A stretch of 64,000 nt of DNA, taken from assembly GCF_042453785.1 (NCBI RefSeq), contig NC_091665.1:22969501-23033500 (forward strand), written 5' to 3'. Each line of letters begins with the position of its first letter. Positions within the stretch are counted from its first letter, which is position 1. The translations under genes and the position numbers were made by a program. Source of the stretch: Malus domestica (taxonomy: Eukaryota; Streptophyta; Magnoliopsida; Rosales; Rosaceae). This document shows, one piece after another, positions 1 to 11,368 of the stretch. Below the pieces are notes generated by a model. That model did not search any database. It saw nothing but the letters and a program-made list of their open reading frames with translations, and was not told the DNA's origin.

Positions 1-540
1 TTGCTGCCTTCCCTCAACATTCAACCAGGCCTCGGCCTAGGATGGTCATCTCAAGGGCCTAAAAGGCCTAGTCTAAAACTCAACCCACAACCCGCATGCC
101 TGAAGCCATGCTAGGCTTGTCACTGTCACGGGCTTGAAGCCCCGGCCTGTCTACACCAGTTTTCTGGTTAGCTGGACTGGTTCTCTACCATGGCCCGCTT
201 GCTACTGAGCTCTTACCTCGCCTCAGCCTGTATGCCACAACCTTTTTTATTGCTAGGCTTGTGCCGCAGCCCAATAACTTGGCCCCAATTAAGCCATCAC
301 TTGTTGCTGGGCTTCAAAACCCTTAGCCCATGGCCTGAAATCACCTTGTGGGCTGCTATTAGAGCCACATCCGATCACTTTGCTCACGACACCCGGCCCA
401 ATTTTTGGGCTATGGTATTTTCGACCCAACACTATTATTTTAGCATTCTAAATAATTTTAACCTGTCTGTTAATATTATTTTGCTTCTACAATCGACCTT
501 GTATAGCCCGATTTATTGAATTAATTAAAAGTGACCTGCA
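1..540. other. Non-coding, possibly retroelement leader
   Basis: No convincing gene. Open frames here lack recognisable domains. The stretch is richer in G and C than the sequence after about 420, with many short ggccc/gggcc motifs. It lies directly upstream of a decayed copia-type element on the + strand and may be part of it, but no 5' LTR could be paired with the LTR at 5916-6184. Confidence 0.3.
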
Positions 541-2487
541 ATCCATTAATCTAATAATGAATCCAAAATTAGTGACTTGAAACTCACTTTTAGACATTAA
601 CGATTCAATAATTCATTTTTATACTTTGAACCGTTGACATACTTTCGTAGTCCCGAAGCACTCACATTTAAGTTCCTGAAGAAACTCAAATCCACTACAC
701 TTGTATATTGCATTCTGTGTTCTTGTAGGAACCTCTCTTTTATGAACTAAACATTCATAAACTAAATTGAACCTGTAGTTTCAAATTTAGTGCCTTTGAA
801 ACCCAAAGATTTCATAAAACAATACACCTATGAAAACCCGACATTTTTTTCATGAAAACCATGTCTTAGAACTCGAATGTTCTAACTTTGATGCTTATGG
901 ATAATTCATTCCCATAACATTAATCACAATCTTGTTCCCTCCAATTCAGTGGATTATCGAACCGTCACAAGTTTTATTTTCCTGATTTGGACGTTTTCTA
1001 TTAGAAACCACTTTATGTGGGGTACATAACTTGAATCTCCACTTGACTATCAAAAAGCTGAGAAACCATTGAAGCCAACAATGGCATGGAAGAGCTGAAT
1101 AAGCCTCTACCATGATCTTCATTCAAAGACTTATGCTCAAATCATTACAAATGGAAATACCTCCCGATCGATGATTCCATGGCTCTTTGGCTCGCTCTTA
1201 CGGACTATCTAATCATGAAAGACATTGCCTGAAGCACACCATGATTATGTCCATGAATGAGTACAATTCTGAAGTTTATAAATCTGATCGAATTTTGACT
1301 GGAGAATACTTTTCTCGTCATTCATTGTTTCTAACTTGCCCCTGAAGTACTAGTGTAGATAGCAGAAGTTTACCAAATTCTCTGATCTGATTACTACCAC
1401 AAATGTGAGAGAAAGGTATAGACCCAGTTCAGTTGGAGTATACTAAATAACTCGACCCAGTTCGGTCAAAACCTACCGAATGGTGATGCACTACTTCGAC
1501 AAGGATACACAGAATGACATATTCTCTCACAATCCAATTTTGAGTTTGTTTTTACAACATATGGTAGAATTAGGGCCTGACAAGGTGTGGCATCATACCT
1601 GAAGTGTGATCCTTGGTACCTAAGACCTAAAACTTCAAGAATAAGGGATAGTATTCCCAAACCTTAACCGTGCAGAATCTACTTCCGTTTTGATGGAATA
1701 GATCATTGGTTATGCACGTGTTCGTGCCCCCTACCAATGTTGTTAAGGAGTACCATTCTAGTAGTCAATATGTGAGATTGATTTTGCTCCACCGAACATC
1801 TTTGGAAGAGTAGAATTTTGACATGGATGCCTTGATGGCTGAATCCCCTTAGTAAACCATTTACTTTGTGAACATTTTTCTATGTTCTTGGATTCAAGTT
1901 TGATGTATGTTTTACTTATGGACAATCTTATTGATATTATCCTCGAATATGAGTTAATTGAATCATGTTTCTTAATACATGTGACTGATTCAATTAAACA
2001 CGTGATTAGGTAGGAATGTGAGAAAGTTAGTTGTCTGGATGAATGCGTACTACACACACTAACTTTACACCTAAATCACATCTCTAACAATGACTTCAGG
2101 TCTATCCAACCTGATTAAGAGCATTGGCACGTTCCTCGTTGTATGAATGGTACTGAATCACCATTTAAGGGACCTTAAATTCTCCCTGACATTGAGTTTT
2201 TAAGGATATTCGAGATGACAATGATCATAAATGAAACTAGGGATGGGTCGGTATGGGATACCGAACCAAAATGCAAGTCCTGATTCCCAAACCGAAGTTT
2301 TCAGGAATCCTAAATTCAATACCAATCCCAAACCAAATTTTCAGGAATCCCGAATTAGTTTCGGGATTTCGGGACAATTGGGAATCCCAAAATAGTTTTG
2401 GGCTTTTGGGCTATTGGACTAAAAATTCAAGAGAGAAATACTGCTTAAAGAAAGAAACATGTACAAATACATAAGCAAAATGGGGAC

Positions 2488-2574
2488 CTGAAATTTAGCA
2501 ACAGGTATCCGTAGCAAGCTCAGTAGCTTCTTTGTACTTCGTTTGGGCAAAAAGTTCTTGAAAATGATGGACAC
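2488..2574 (-). pseudogene. Captured clathrin heavy chain exon fragment
   Basis: On the minus strand an 87-nt segment reads VHHFQELFAQTKYKEA then TELATD, followed after a stop by VAKFQ. Plant clathrin heavy chain has FQELFAQTKYKEAAELA followed by a short stretch and TVAKFQ (family knowledge, from memory). A splice acceptor (ttttacag, ending 2575) precedes it and a GT donor follows after CAG at 2488, so an exon with both boundaries appears to have been captured. About a dozen codons between ELA and VAKFQ are missing, which breaks the frame. It lies inside the hAT-like element and is non-functional. Confidence 0.6.
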
Positions 2575-3090
2575 CTGTAAAAATCATGTAGGAACATCAA
2601 AAATTAAAGTAGAGAAGACCAAAGAGATTCAATATCATATAATCAACAAGGCCAAAGAAGTTACAGTCAATTCGATTATGGCAACTGATTTAAAATGTTG
2701 ATCATTCTTCATTTGAAAAGGCATGAATCATGATACAATGATCATTGATCAACATAACACTAGAGCTCCTATGTTGCTCCAGCTTATCTTGTAATTTTTA
2801 TATTCTTCAACATATATTGCAGGCTGTTCTAATATGTAATGTCACATTCATAATATAGTGGGATAAAATCATAAAATGGTAACCTTCATCCAAAAACATT
2901 CAACATAATAATTACTATCTCATTAATAAGTACACAGGTTGCAATAGTTTTTCGCAACTATTCTTACGGAAAAAAAAAGGAAACAAGCTTTTCGTAGATA
3001 ATTGTTAGCATAAAAACATAACAAGGAGCGCAACCATGGTCAATGCCTAACACTAGCTACATTCATATGCATCAAATCAGATTCAAAATG

Positions 3091-3148
<58 letters not shown>
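3091..3148. repeat. (GA)n microsatellite
   Basis: About 58 bp of nearly pure GA dinucleotides with one aa interruption, inside the hAT-like element. On the other strand it reads CT. Confidence 0.95.
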
Positions 3149-3152
<4 letters not shown>

Positions 3153-4499
3153 GCATAACAGATATAAGAAAAGGTCATCACGTTTCGTTGTCAACAATAA
3201 TGTAGGTAAATGCTGAGTTCAAAAAAAATGATAGCAATATTCAGATTGCACAGCAGTCAAGTCCTATTTGTTCAACTTCATTAGCATACAAATGAAAATT
3301 AACACATTGACTGTATTGCCACATACCTCTAGTTCTTGCTTGCGTGCATCCTCCATTCTCGCTTCTAACCAAATGCAAACTGTAAATACATTTGTGGTGC
3401 TGCATTACAAACATCCCAAAAATTCCACGGTTAATTCTGAACTCCATTCATCAATTTACACCAACTCTCGAAATTCATTTTAGTAGCTACAATTATTGCT
3501 ACAACTATTAACTATCAACTATCAACCCGTAACAAATTTATGCTTCAATCGTGAGTCTGTGATAGAAGAGAAACCCTAATCTTGAATTCCAACACCAATT
3601 CAACCCCTAAACCCTCAGTATGCAGTATACTTTATCTTCAAGTGCTAAATTTTACAAACTCTAATCTTGAATTCCAACCCTAAATTAGCTTGTGAACTTT
3701 ACCTGATTTGGGGGAGAATTGCACAATGCACTGGATGATTGGAATCGAGAGAGACTGAGAAGGAAAGTGGCACCGGTGGCCGTGATTCATGAAGGAAGGC
3801 TCTTCCACTGTGACTTTGTGTGGGATGAGAAGTCGAGAGAGACTGAGAGAGAGATCAGAAAGGTGATAGTCAAGAGAGATGTGACTCAGGTGAGTCACTT
3901 GTGTGGCCAAATTTGAAAATGAAGAGACAAATCGGCAACGAGGGTGGTGAGGTAAGGGTTTGAGTCTGAGGCGAGCCGCGAGAGAGAGTGAGTGAACTGA
4001 GAGTCGAGAGAGATGGGAGAGACAAAGTGTAAGTGTAGGTTTAATTTCTATTCCACGGTTGAGATTAAATCTCAACCAAATCCGACGGCTGTTACAATTT
4101 CAAATATATATTTAAAAATTAAATAATTTTTTTTTATTTCGGTTCAGTATGGGAATACTGAAAAAATGAAAACTTGAAACCGATTCCCATACCGAAAATT
4201 TCGGTTTGGTTCGGTCTTGGGTACTGAACGTTTCGGGATTTTCGATTTGGTATTTTTTCGGTTTGGTTTCGGGAATTTTTCGGTTTGGTTTGGGAAATTC
4301 GGTATTATTTTCCACCTCTAAATGAAACCACTAAAGAAAATAGAGTGAAATATCTTTGCACCACCTCCAAAAATGAGTCTGCAACTTTGATTTGGGGCCA
4401 ATGGGTTGTTTCCCAACTGGGAACATGCCACATGTGGCCGGCCTAGAGCTGGGTGATTGAGCAGTTTACTTGTTTTGGCATGACCATTTAGGACACTTA

Positions 4500-5550
4500 A
4501 GGTCGAATAATGATGCTACGACGCATATCCTTACCCGAAGTGTATTTAGACATGAATCTCACTAAGACTATGGAAGAGCTTGAGAAAACTTCCTCGCACT
4601 TGAAGATGGAATTTGAGATGAAGGATCGTGGGAAAACTCGTTTATGCCTTGACATGAAGTTGAAGCATTGTTCTAACGGTATTTTGGTCTACCAGTCGAA
4701 CTACACCCTGAATGTGTCACCTTTGAGTATACCTTTGATCGTCCATACGTTATATGCAAATGAGACCCTTGAAGAGGTTATAGAATCCGAAATTCCATAT
4801 ATGAGTTCAACTTTGGGTTTCGTTGTACTTAGCTCATTGTATTTAGACAGGACATCACCTTTGCTGTTGATCTTGGTAAAGATGCAGCACCATGGCCACA
4901 CGCAACCATTGAATTGGTATTAAAAATGTACCTTGAAGGTACTACGAGGGCAAATCCCAACACATCTCGAGTGGATCCAACCCCCCTGATCCTCAGAATG
5001 ATGCGTGCCTTGTTTGTTATACTGACGCAGGTTACTTATTAAACCCGCACAAGGCAAAATCCCCAAATGGTTATGTCTTTACTGTTAGAGATATCGCAAT
5101 ATCTTAGAGGTCTACGATATGACCTTAGTTGCGAAATCTTCGAATCGTTCCAAGACTCACCTCACTTCACTACGCCACAAGTGAGACATGGTTATGAGTT
5201 CTTATTGAGTATATTCGAAGTACTTGTTGTGTTTTCATCTATCGTTGAGTCCCGACAACGATCCTTGAAGATTATGCCGCATGTATCCACCCGACCAAGT
5301 CATGATACATCAACAAAGTCAACACCAAGACATATTGCGTCTATATCAACAAAGCATCAGGAGATTGAAGTCATGCAAACCAATCCCAGACAACCTTGCT
5401 GACCTCTACACGACGTCACTACCAAAGTTAACCTTCCAGAAGCTTGTCCGAGGAATTGGTATGCCTAACTATTCATATGCAAATGCTTGTAGTTCTCATT
5501 TGGAAGTTATGTCAAACTCAGGGGGAGTATTCAGAAGTATACTCTCTTGA
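4500..5550 (+). pseudogene. Copia reverse transcriptase/RNase H remains
   Basis: The frame at 4510-4923 reads like the late part of copia reverse transcriptase: a MNLTKTMEELEKTSSHL-like segment, then EFEMKDRGKTR and the QSNYT motif that follows the catalytic core. From about 5010 a DAGYL..PHKA motif of RNase H appears. At 5385-5480 SDNLADLYT-like and FQKLVRGIGM resemble the RNase H end of copia polyproteins. Several frame changes and stops separate the pieces. The catalytic YVDD region is not recognisable. No activity is expected. Confidence 0.6.
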
Positions 5551-5915
5551 TCTTAATGTACTCTTTTTCCTTATGATTAGGAGCATTTTTCCCACTGGAT
5601 TTTTGCTACCGAACTAGGTTTTAACGAGGCACCCATCCTAGGCTGATCATACCCTTGTGAGCGATTCTACTTGCGTCCAAAAGACGTATAGTTTTGACCT
5701 AATGCAACTTCTTACTTTTCACCTTAGTCTATGGGCTTTCTCCCACCTTGGGTTTTATCATAACGAGGTTTTGTGAGTTTTACTTTTTATGCATTTTTCC
5801 GTTGATTTGAGACTCGTATTTGCTCATTGTGTCGACAACTTCATCAACTGTACTTTCTTCATCACTGAAGACTTGATGCACCATTTACTTGAGTATTTAC
5901 ACATTCAAGGGGGAG

Positions 5916-6184
5916 TGTTGCAGTCTTATTAGATTAGGAATGTGATTGTGTAAATCCTAGTATATCTTGGAATATCTCTTATATTCCTATTAGGAGTAGA
6001 TTACCTATTAAATGATTTATTCCTAAGGGTAAAGGTTTTTACCTATCCTACTACTATAAATAAAGGCACAATGGGGTGGAATAGAATACACCCCACAATT
6101 ACACATCTCTCTCTTTCTCTCTATGTATGCCGCACCCCTCTCTCTCTGACCTCCATAATTGTTCAGTAAATTATGCCTACAACA
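5916..6184 (+). repeat. 3' LTR of the copia relic
   Basis: Begins TGTTGCAG right after a polypurine tract and ends CTACAACA, giving the TGTTG...CAACA inverted ends usual for copia LTRs. Contains a TATA-like ctataaataaagg at about 6054-6066 and a CT-rich stretch after it, as expected for the U3/R region. The length is 269 bp. The upstream partner LTR is not visible. Confidence 0.6.
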
Positions 6185-6326
6185 TGCCGTTAATAAAAGA
6201 AATTTCAGTTTTTTGTCAAAAACAATTGGATTTTGTTGTTAATTGGTTTTGATTTCAATTGGGCTGCTTCTTTCATTACATTTACACTCAAAATAATTTG
6301 TTTTTTTTTTTAAATTTAGCCAGCAA

Positions 6327-6668
6327 GGTGTCGTGGTGTAGTTGGTTATCATGTAAGTTTAACACGCTTGTTTGGTAAGCTATTTGAGATTCTTAGAAAT
6401 ATGATTGGATTGACAGAGACTTGTAAGATATGACTTGTAATCATGTAAAAAGATAGATTAGATAACCCACTCTATTGTGGACTCATAACTCATCATGTTC
6501 AGTGATGTCCATGTTTAAGACATGACTTACATACAAGTCATGTTCATCTCACATTTCATACAATAAATAACGAACTGAACTTATGTCTATTTTAATTGAT
6601 AATAATATATCTCATCCAGTCCACTGAACAGGGTCTGAATGTCTTGGGTTCGAACCCGATCAACACCA
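6327..6668 (+). pseudogene. tRNA-Val(AAC) pseudogene split by an insertion
   Basis: The left half (6327-6365) has acceptor strand GGTGTCG, a D-arm GTGTAGTTGGTTATCA and an anticodon loop TTAACAC, giving anticodon AAC as in plant tRNA-Val. The right half (6636-6668) carries the T-arm TTGGGTTCGAACCCGA and the acceptor partner CAACACC plus discriminator A. The acceptor strands pair at six of seven positions. About 270 bp of unrelated DNA separate the halves after the anticodon loop. No T-run terminator follows closely. It could instead be a tRNA-derived SINE head, but the presence of both halves favours a split tRNA. Confidence 0.55.
6366..6635. mobile_element. MITE inserted in a tRNA-Val-like gene
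   Basis: The insert starts gcttgtttggtaagc and ends ccactgaacagggtc. The reverse complement of the right end (gaccctgttcagtgg) is related to the left end, as in PIF/Harbinger-type MITEs with ends of the GGxCCTGTTTGG kind. It is AT-rich with no coding capacity. The exact edges and target duplication are not clear. Confidence 0.45.
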
Positions 6669-6820
6669 TTGTTATGTTCCGTAATATACCGGAAACGACG
6701 TGGTTTTGTGTAATCTATTTTAAACGTTGCCGTTTATTTCCCCTAAACGGTGTTACGAACCTCAATCCAAGCATACAAACCCCGCGAAACACGCGGCGTG
6801 CTAACTCAAAGTTGCCTGAT

Positions 6821-6916
6821 CCACGTCATGGTGAGAAGCCTCCACAAACCTCAGCCAATCACGCGAGCCGTTGGCATAACTTCCTCCCTTCCCATTGGTC
6901 CGTTTCCTCCACGTCA
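6821..6916 (+). promoter_or_regulatory. UPR-type elements upstream of TIN1
   Basis: CCACGTCA occurs at 6821-6828 and 6909-6916. Its reverse complement TGACGTGG matches the plant UPRE-II consensus TGACGTGR bound by bZIP60/bZIP28. A CCAAT box lies at 6855-6859 and an inverted one (ATTGG) at 6894-6898, ten bases before the second motif. That arrangement recalls ERSE-type composite sites, but the CCAAT orientation is reversed, so it is not a canonical ERSE. They lie 205-300 bp upstream of the TIN1 start codon. Confidence 0.55.
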
Positions 6917-7120
6917 TCACCCTCTAGATTCTTCACCACTCAAATTTTCCCAAGAAAATTAAGAAAAATGAATTTTCTCGAGTAAAAACGCCCCCACTTT
7001 CCCATACATAAAAGATTAAACCCCGAATCCAAAATCTAAATCAAACCCACCACCGATTTCATTCCCAAAATCGGAACTGTCCAATTCCCAGTTCGTCCAA
7101 AAATTCAAAATCCAAAAACA

Positions 7121-8740
7121 ATGTCTCCCAAAACGCTGCTTTTGATCCTCCTGACGGTGGAATTCCTCCCGTCCTCTCTCTCTCTGATTTCCGCGCCGGA
7201 GCTCCGCCCTCCCTACGCCACCCCCAGAGCCATCTCCGTACGCCCATCTCTTTTTCTCTCTCTCTACAATTTGAATTTTTGGATTCGGATTGATTGATTG
7301 ATTGATTGGTTGTTTGATTGAGATTTGGTTGGTTGATTTGCAGGATTTGAAGGAGGCGATTGTGAAGGGATTAGGGTTTCAAGCGGAGGATCTGAAGGTG
7401 TCGGGGTTCGATTTGAGGGACGCGCAGGTGGGGCATTCGGTGGCGTACGAGTTCGACGTGGAGGTGGACAACAAGGTCCTGCCTTTCAAGCTTCTGGAGG
7501 ACGTCGACCGCTGGGACTACGTCGACTTGCCCATTTTTAGGGTCGAGGACGAAAATGGGTTGGTCCAGAAAGGCAAATCGGGTGGTGGGTTGCCTCCGGT
7601 TTTGGCTCCGTTTCAGCTGGCTGGGCCCATGGAGCTCTGGATTCAGGACGCCAAAGATATGAGGATTTCGCTTCCTGTAAGTATAAGCTATTAGATTTCG
7701 GATATTTAGCTCGAAGTCTTTTAATTTTTAATGCACGAACGATATTTTACTTTAAACTAATATGGAATCTGCGGATTTGATGAATCATTTAAAATTTTAA
7801 CTTGGTCCTAATTTGAAAAGTAAGATTTACGGAATTATAATCACGGAAGCAAAATTGCAATGTGACCTGTTGTTTAAGATTAAAATTTGGAGTTTTGGGA
7901 ACTGATTTGTTGAATGTTATGCAGCATGATGTGGATGCTGGTGTGTTGAAGAAGGTGATATTGGCAGAAGGGGCTGTGGTCACAGTGAAGGGTGCCAGGT
8001 CTGTGAGTCTTCGCCACCCTCTTCAGCTCCCATTGCCATTGAACCGAACCAACAATGGGTTTGCTTCTGGTCTTGTGACCTTGGCTGAATGGCTGCGCCG
8101 TGCTTCTCGAACCCAATCATCTCCACTGCTGTCTCTCCGCATTGTTGGTCCGACTTCCCTCGCATCACCTTCCTCGACCTCTCCCTCCGTGAACAACAAG
8201 CTCAAACTAAAGCGCCTTGCCCCAGGCCTTGTGGAGTTGTCCTCACGATCCAACACCAAGCCCGTTTCTGTTGAGCTGCAAAACCAAGAGACCACCGCCA
8301 TTTTAACCCCTAGCTACTTCAGCACGGTCTGGCCCCTTGCTTCCATCAATGGCTCGAACCCTAACTTGGTAGGTTTTGAGTCACTGCTTGCGTCTGTGCT
8401 GGGTCCTAAGGCCAATGAGAAAGGATCCTTCAAGTTATTGAAGGCAGATGTGTCTGCACAGACGTTTTTGAAGATCGGGTTTGGGGTCGAGAAGAAGCTC
8501 AAAGAAGGAGATGGGATAGATTTGAAGGGTTTTCCAGATTGGAGGACAAAGCCTGAGACCGTGAGGATGCATTTTGAGGTGCTGGCTAAGGTTGACGGGG
8601 ATAAGATCATTCCAGAGAGAGTGGTTCCGGTTAACCCTGTACTAGTGGAGGACACCGTGGCACCGAGTGAGCTATTGGGCAATGTCTCCATGTCCACAGT
8701 CCCCATCATTCATCCTCCGGCGAGCCCCTATACCTTGTAA
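7121..8740 (+). CDS. TIN1: TIN1 (tunicamycin-induced, ER-stress protein)
   Basis: Three exons join in frame: 7121-7237, 7344-7676 and 7925-8740, with GT-AG introns, giving about 421 residues. The ATG is followed by a signal peptide (residues 1 to about 24, TLLLILLTVEFLP core), so the product enters the ER. Conserved stretches match plant TIN1 as I remember it: FDLRDAQVGHSVAYEFD, LAPFQLAGPMELWIQDA, DVDAGVLKKVILA, VKGARSVSLRHP and KGSFKLLKADV, with a C-terminus ending SPYTL. Three N-glycosylation sequons (NRT, NGS, NVS) lie in exon 3. TIN1 is a plant-specific protein induced by the unfolded protein response and linked to pollen surface formation in Arabidopsis; its biochemical role is not known. 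Promoter motifs at 6821-6916 agree with stress induction. No lesion is visible. Confidence 0.85.
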
Positions 8741-9042
8741 AGTTTTCCGGTTTAGGGTTTACTGATACAAAATCTGGAAGTGTAAAGATAAAACCGATTT
8801 TGTTCCTTTTTTTCTTCAAACATGAGGAGTTAGATGAGGTGTGGTTATACTATAAAAATTTAAAGTAATGGAGTTGCCGAGCGTTTAAATTAATTTATGA
8901 AACCTTGATTTATATATATAGCGTGAGTTCAACTTAGTCAGAAGGACTGATGTTTGAAATGACAATTTAATCCAACTGGATTCTGAGTACAACAGCAAAC
9001 TAAATACAAATCTCTGTAGGAAACTTGAGAATTTAGTAAATT
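8741..9042. other. Convergent intergenic spacer
   Basis: The 302 bp between the stop codons of TIN1 (+) and malate dehydrogenase (-) must hold both 3' untranslated regions and both polyadenylation signals. It is AT-rich, with no ORF or repeat of note. Confidence 0.6.
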
Positions 9043-11368
9043 TCACTTCTTGATGAACGAAACCCCCTTCTGGATGCTTGCTGCTAACTCCGTTTTCGCC
9101 TTCTCTAATCCGACCCTATCGACAAACCAATAAGAATGTTTAAGTTGATCTATGCTATTTTGCAGCAGCACAATTGTGGAGTGCATAATTAAGAACTGTT
9201 TTACCTCTCATACTCATTCAGAGGCCCGAGTTGGTAGATTTCCTCTGCTCCGCCACGACCAAGCCGGACCTTGGTTGCGAAGAAAGGAAGTTCGGTTACC
9301 TGCCACAAAGATTAAGCATTGTGCTTGGTTACTAGAAGTTCAGAACTTGGTTTTAAGACAACGTTGACGCCAATAAGGCTAGAACAGAGTACCTCAGAGG
9401 CAACAAAAGCGCATTCAACAACGCCAGCATCTCCTCTCAAGCCGCGGAGGCATGCATCCGCAAATTTCACAGCTGCATATGCCTGCAGATTGTTTTAGTC
9501 AATTCCAAGTCTTGATAATCCTGAAAGAAATTATGTGTATACAATTGAGCGAATTGAAATGACTAACCATTGACAGTGTTGCCGAACCAGCCCCAGCTTT
9601 TGCCTGCAAAATTGCAAATGATAAAGTTGTTGGAGTTTTGTATATGATTTTGTTGAAGAATAAACACACAAGAACAACGCCTGGACTCAACAGTAATATG
9701 GAAGAACAATATGCGTCGAACCAGATTCATAGCTTTCCAGACAATAAGTGAAGAAGATTCACAAGCTAAGATGCATTACCTCAACAACTTCTGTTCCACC
9801 GTTTTGAATCCGGTTTGTTAGGTATTCTGTTTCTTCTTTGGTGAAGGAGCAAGGAGGCTTGACCTGCATACACAGGCATCGTCTTTAGAAATTTGCGCGC
9901 TTATACGGCAACCAGTTTGTTATTTGAAGGCAACATAAGAAAACAACTAAAGATGCCGAAACTTGTATCCTTCTATACAACCTGTGACAGAAGCGGCAAA
10001 ATGGTCACTCCTGCATGACCACCAACAACTGGAACATCGACTTCCCTAGGATCAAGTCCAAGAACTTCCGCCTGGAAGAAAATTACGCGAGTGGGAAATG
10101 AAAAAACCACGAATATAAATGATAGGAAGCCACACAAACTTGTTTGAGTGGTACTTACAACAAAAGTATTTGCTCTCACGACATCAAGCATCGTGACTCC
10201 TAGAAGACGCTTTGGGTCATAAGTCCCGGCTTTCTTGAAAACCTCTGCTGCAATAGGAACTGTCGAGTTCACTGGATTACTGATCAAGTTGACGATTGCC
10301 TTAGGACAGGCTTTCGCAATTCCTTCACAGATGGTCCTGACAATTCCCGCGTTTATTTTGAAGAGATCATCCCTTGTCATTCCAGGCTTCCTTGGAACAC
10401 CGGCAGGTATGATCACAAGGTCTATGCCCGTGAGAGCGCTCTCAAGCTGTGGCTGCCCCAAGAAACCGCGCACCTGAACTCCAAGGACGATACTTACTTA
10501 ATCTAAACACTTGACTTGAAGACTTGAATATGAGAAATTTAGAATGCTTCCATAACTTACAAACATCATTGTCATTCACTAGGAATCATAACATTGTTAT
10601 AGAATGTAACGAACATTTCATCGACAGCAAATAGAAGATTAAAGTTGATGAAGAATTCATTACCACAGCTCCGGTATCCATGTGGCTAATGTCAGCTGTG
10701 ACACCGGGGGCATTAACGACATCATAGAGATGAAGAACTGAAACCAGTGGGTTCATCTTCATGAGCATTGCAAGAGGTTGGCCAATGCCTCCAGCAGCAC
10801 CCACAATCGCCACTTTAAAGCCCGGCGCCCCGCCCTTGGCTCTGCAATCACCTCTGCTCAAAGCAGAACCATCCTCCACCTTCACACAATCCATAATCCC
10901 GACATCATTATTTAGCACCACAACAGCAAAAACCAAGCCAAATTTGAGAACCAAAAAACGTAACTTTGAGTTTTCAGTAACAAAATGGTTATCAACGGGC
11001 TCCTAAGCAAATCTTGATCATAAACTTCAAATAAACCGAATTTAACCATCATATAATACTAATTGCTACTTCATCAACAGTCACGAACTTTTTTATGAAG
11101 TAGTACATCAGAAAATAAGTTAGCTCAAGTCACGTAACGCATTTTTATGGAGCCAAAGGTAAACCCGAGCGGATTAGGCTAATCGGCTAGGGCAGTATGC
11201 TCTCCCTTGCACCCGAGTTAAAATCCTTTCTCCATCCAGTAAATTAGTATAGAATATCGCTTTGTTAAAATAAACAAGGAAAATCCAAGAGAGAACCTGG
11301 GAATTTGGTGGAAACAGATGAGCTGAAATCTTTGCAATGCGTCCATTAGCTCCCACGCTCGACTCCAT
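9043..11368 (-). CDS. PMDH: Peroxisomal/glyoxysomal NAD malate dehydrogenase
   Basis: Nine exons assemble with consistent phases: 11297-11368, 10664-10879, 10159-10473, 9982-10071, 9780-9863, 9568-9603, 9393-9482, 9205-9299 and 9043-9115, giving about 356 residues. It catalyses malate + NAD+ to oxaloacetate + NADH, reoxidising NADH during fatty-acid beta-oxidation and serving the glyoxylate cycle and photorespiration. The N-terminus holds a peroxisomal PTS2 signal, RIAKISAHL at residues 10-18 (R-[IL]-X5-H-L). The NAD-binding loop GAAGGIGQP follows. Substrate-binding arginines lie in [16 protein letters not shown], then [11 protein letters not shown], and the catalytic histidine in [12 protein letters not shown]. 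It ends VSFIKK. Exon 2 starts at GTGGAG, with no methionine at that junction. Intron 1 contains a SINE-like insertion. No disabling change is seen. Confidence 0.92.
11155..11278 (+). mobile_element. SINE-like insertion in PMDH intron 1
   Basis: Contains tRNA-like promoter remains: an A-box-like tagggcagtatgctctc followed by a decayed B box in cccgagttaaaatcc, then a body with ttagtatagaatatcgc and the tail ttgttaaaataaa. This layout resembles plant SINE families. It lies in the first intron of the malate dehydrogenase gene, in the opposite orientation. Target duplications were not identified. Confidence 0.4.

Larger units (their letters stand above)
2238..4320. mobile_element. hAT-like DNA transposon, non-autonomous
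   Basis: The 2083-bp insertion is flanked by a perfect 8-bp target duplication aatgaaac (2230-2237 and 4321-4328), the length typical of hAT elements. Ends are tagggatggg on the left and ccacctcta on the right, an imperfect inverted terminal repeat. The subterminal regions are packed with cggtatggga / ttcggtttggt motifs, and the right end resembles fragments elsewhere (59880-60090). No transposase is visible. It carries a clathrin heavy-chain exon fragment at 2488-2574 and a GA microsatellite at 3091-3148. It interrupts a copia relic, so it is younger than that element. Confidence 0.75.
1090..6184 (+). mobile_element. Decayed Ty1/copia retrotransposon (relic)
   Basis: A badly eroded copia element reading left to right. 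Weak gag-like remains lie at about 1100-1420, where a stretch reading EKTFSSF-like with stops and shifts follows a SEYNS-like stretch. Reverse transcriptase/RNase H remains lie at 4500-5530. A polypurine tract (aagggggag, about 5907-5915) is followed by a 3' LTR at 5916-6184. A hAT-like element is inserted at 2238-4320 and splits the relic. No 5' LTR was found in the window, so the left limit is uncertain. The element cannot encode functional proteins. Confidence 0.5.

Noticed and set aside
3680..4075. Minus-strand open frame of 131 codons
   Set aside because: Lies inside the hAT-like element, has low-complexity Ser/Leu/His content and no domain; more likely untranslated or captured leader sequence.
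6894..6913. ERSE (CCAAT-N9-CCACG) in the TIN1 promoter
   Set aside because: The CCAAT box is inverted (ATTGG) and the spacer is 10, so it does not meet the ERSE consensus; only the UPRE-II motifs were kept.
9152..9367. Plus-strand open frame of 71 codons
   Set aside because: Antisense shadow of malate dehydrogenase exon 8 and the neighbouring intron; the minus-strand gene explains this region fully.
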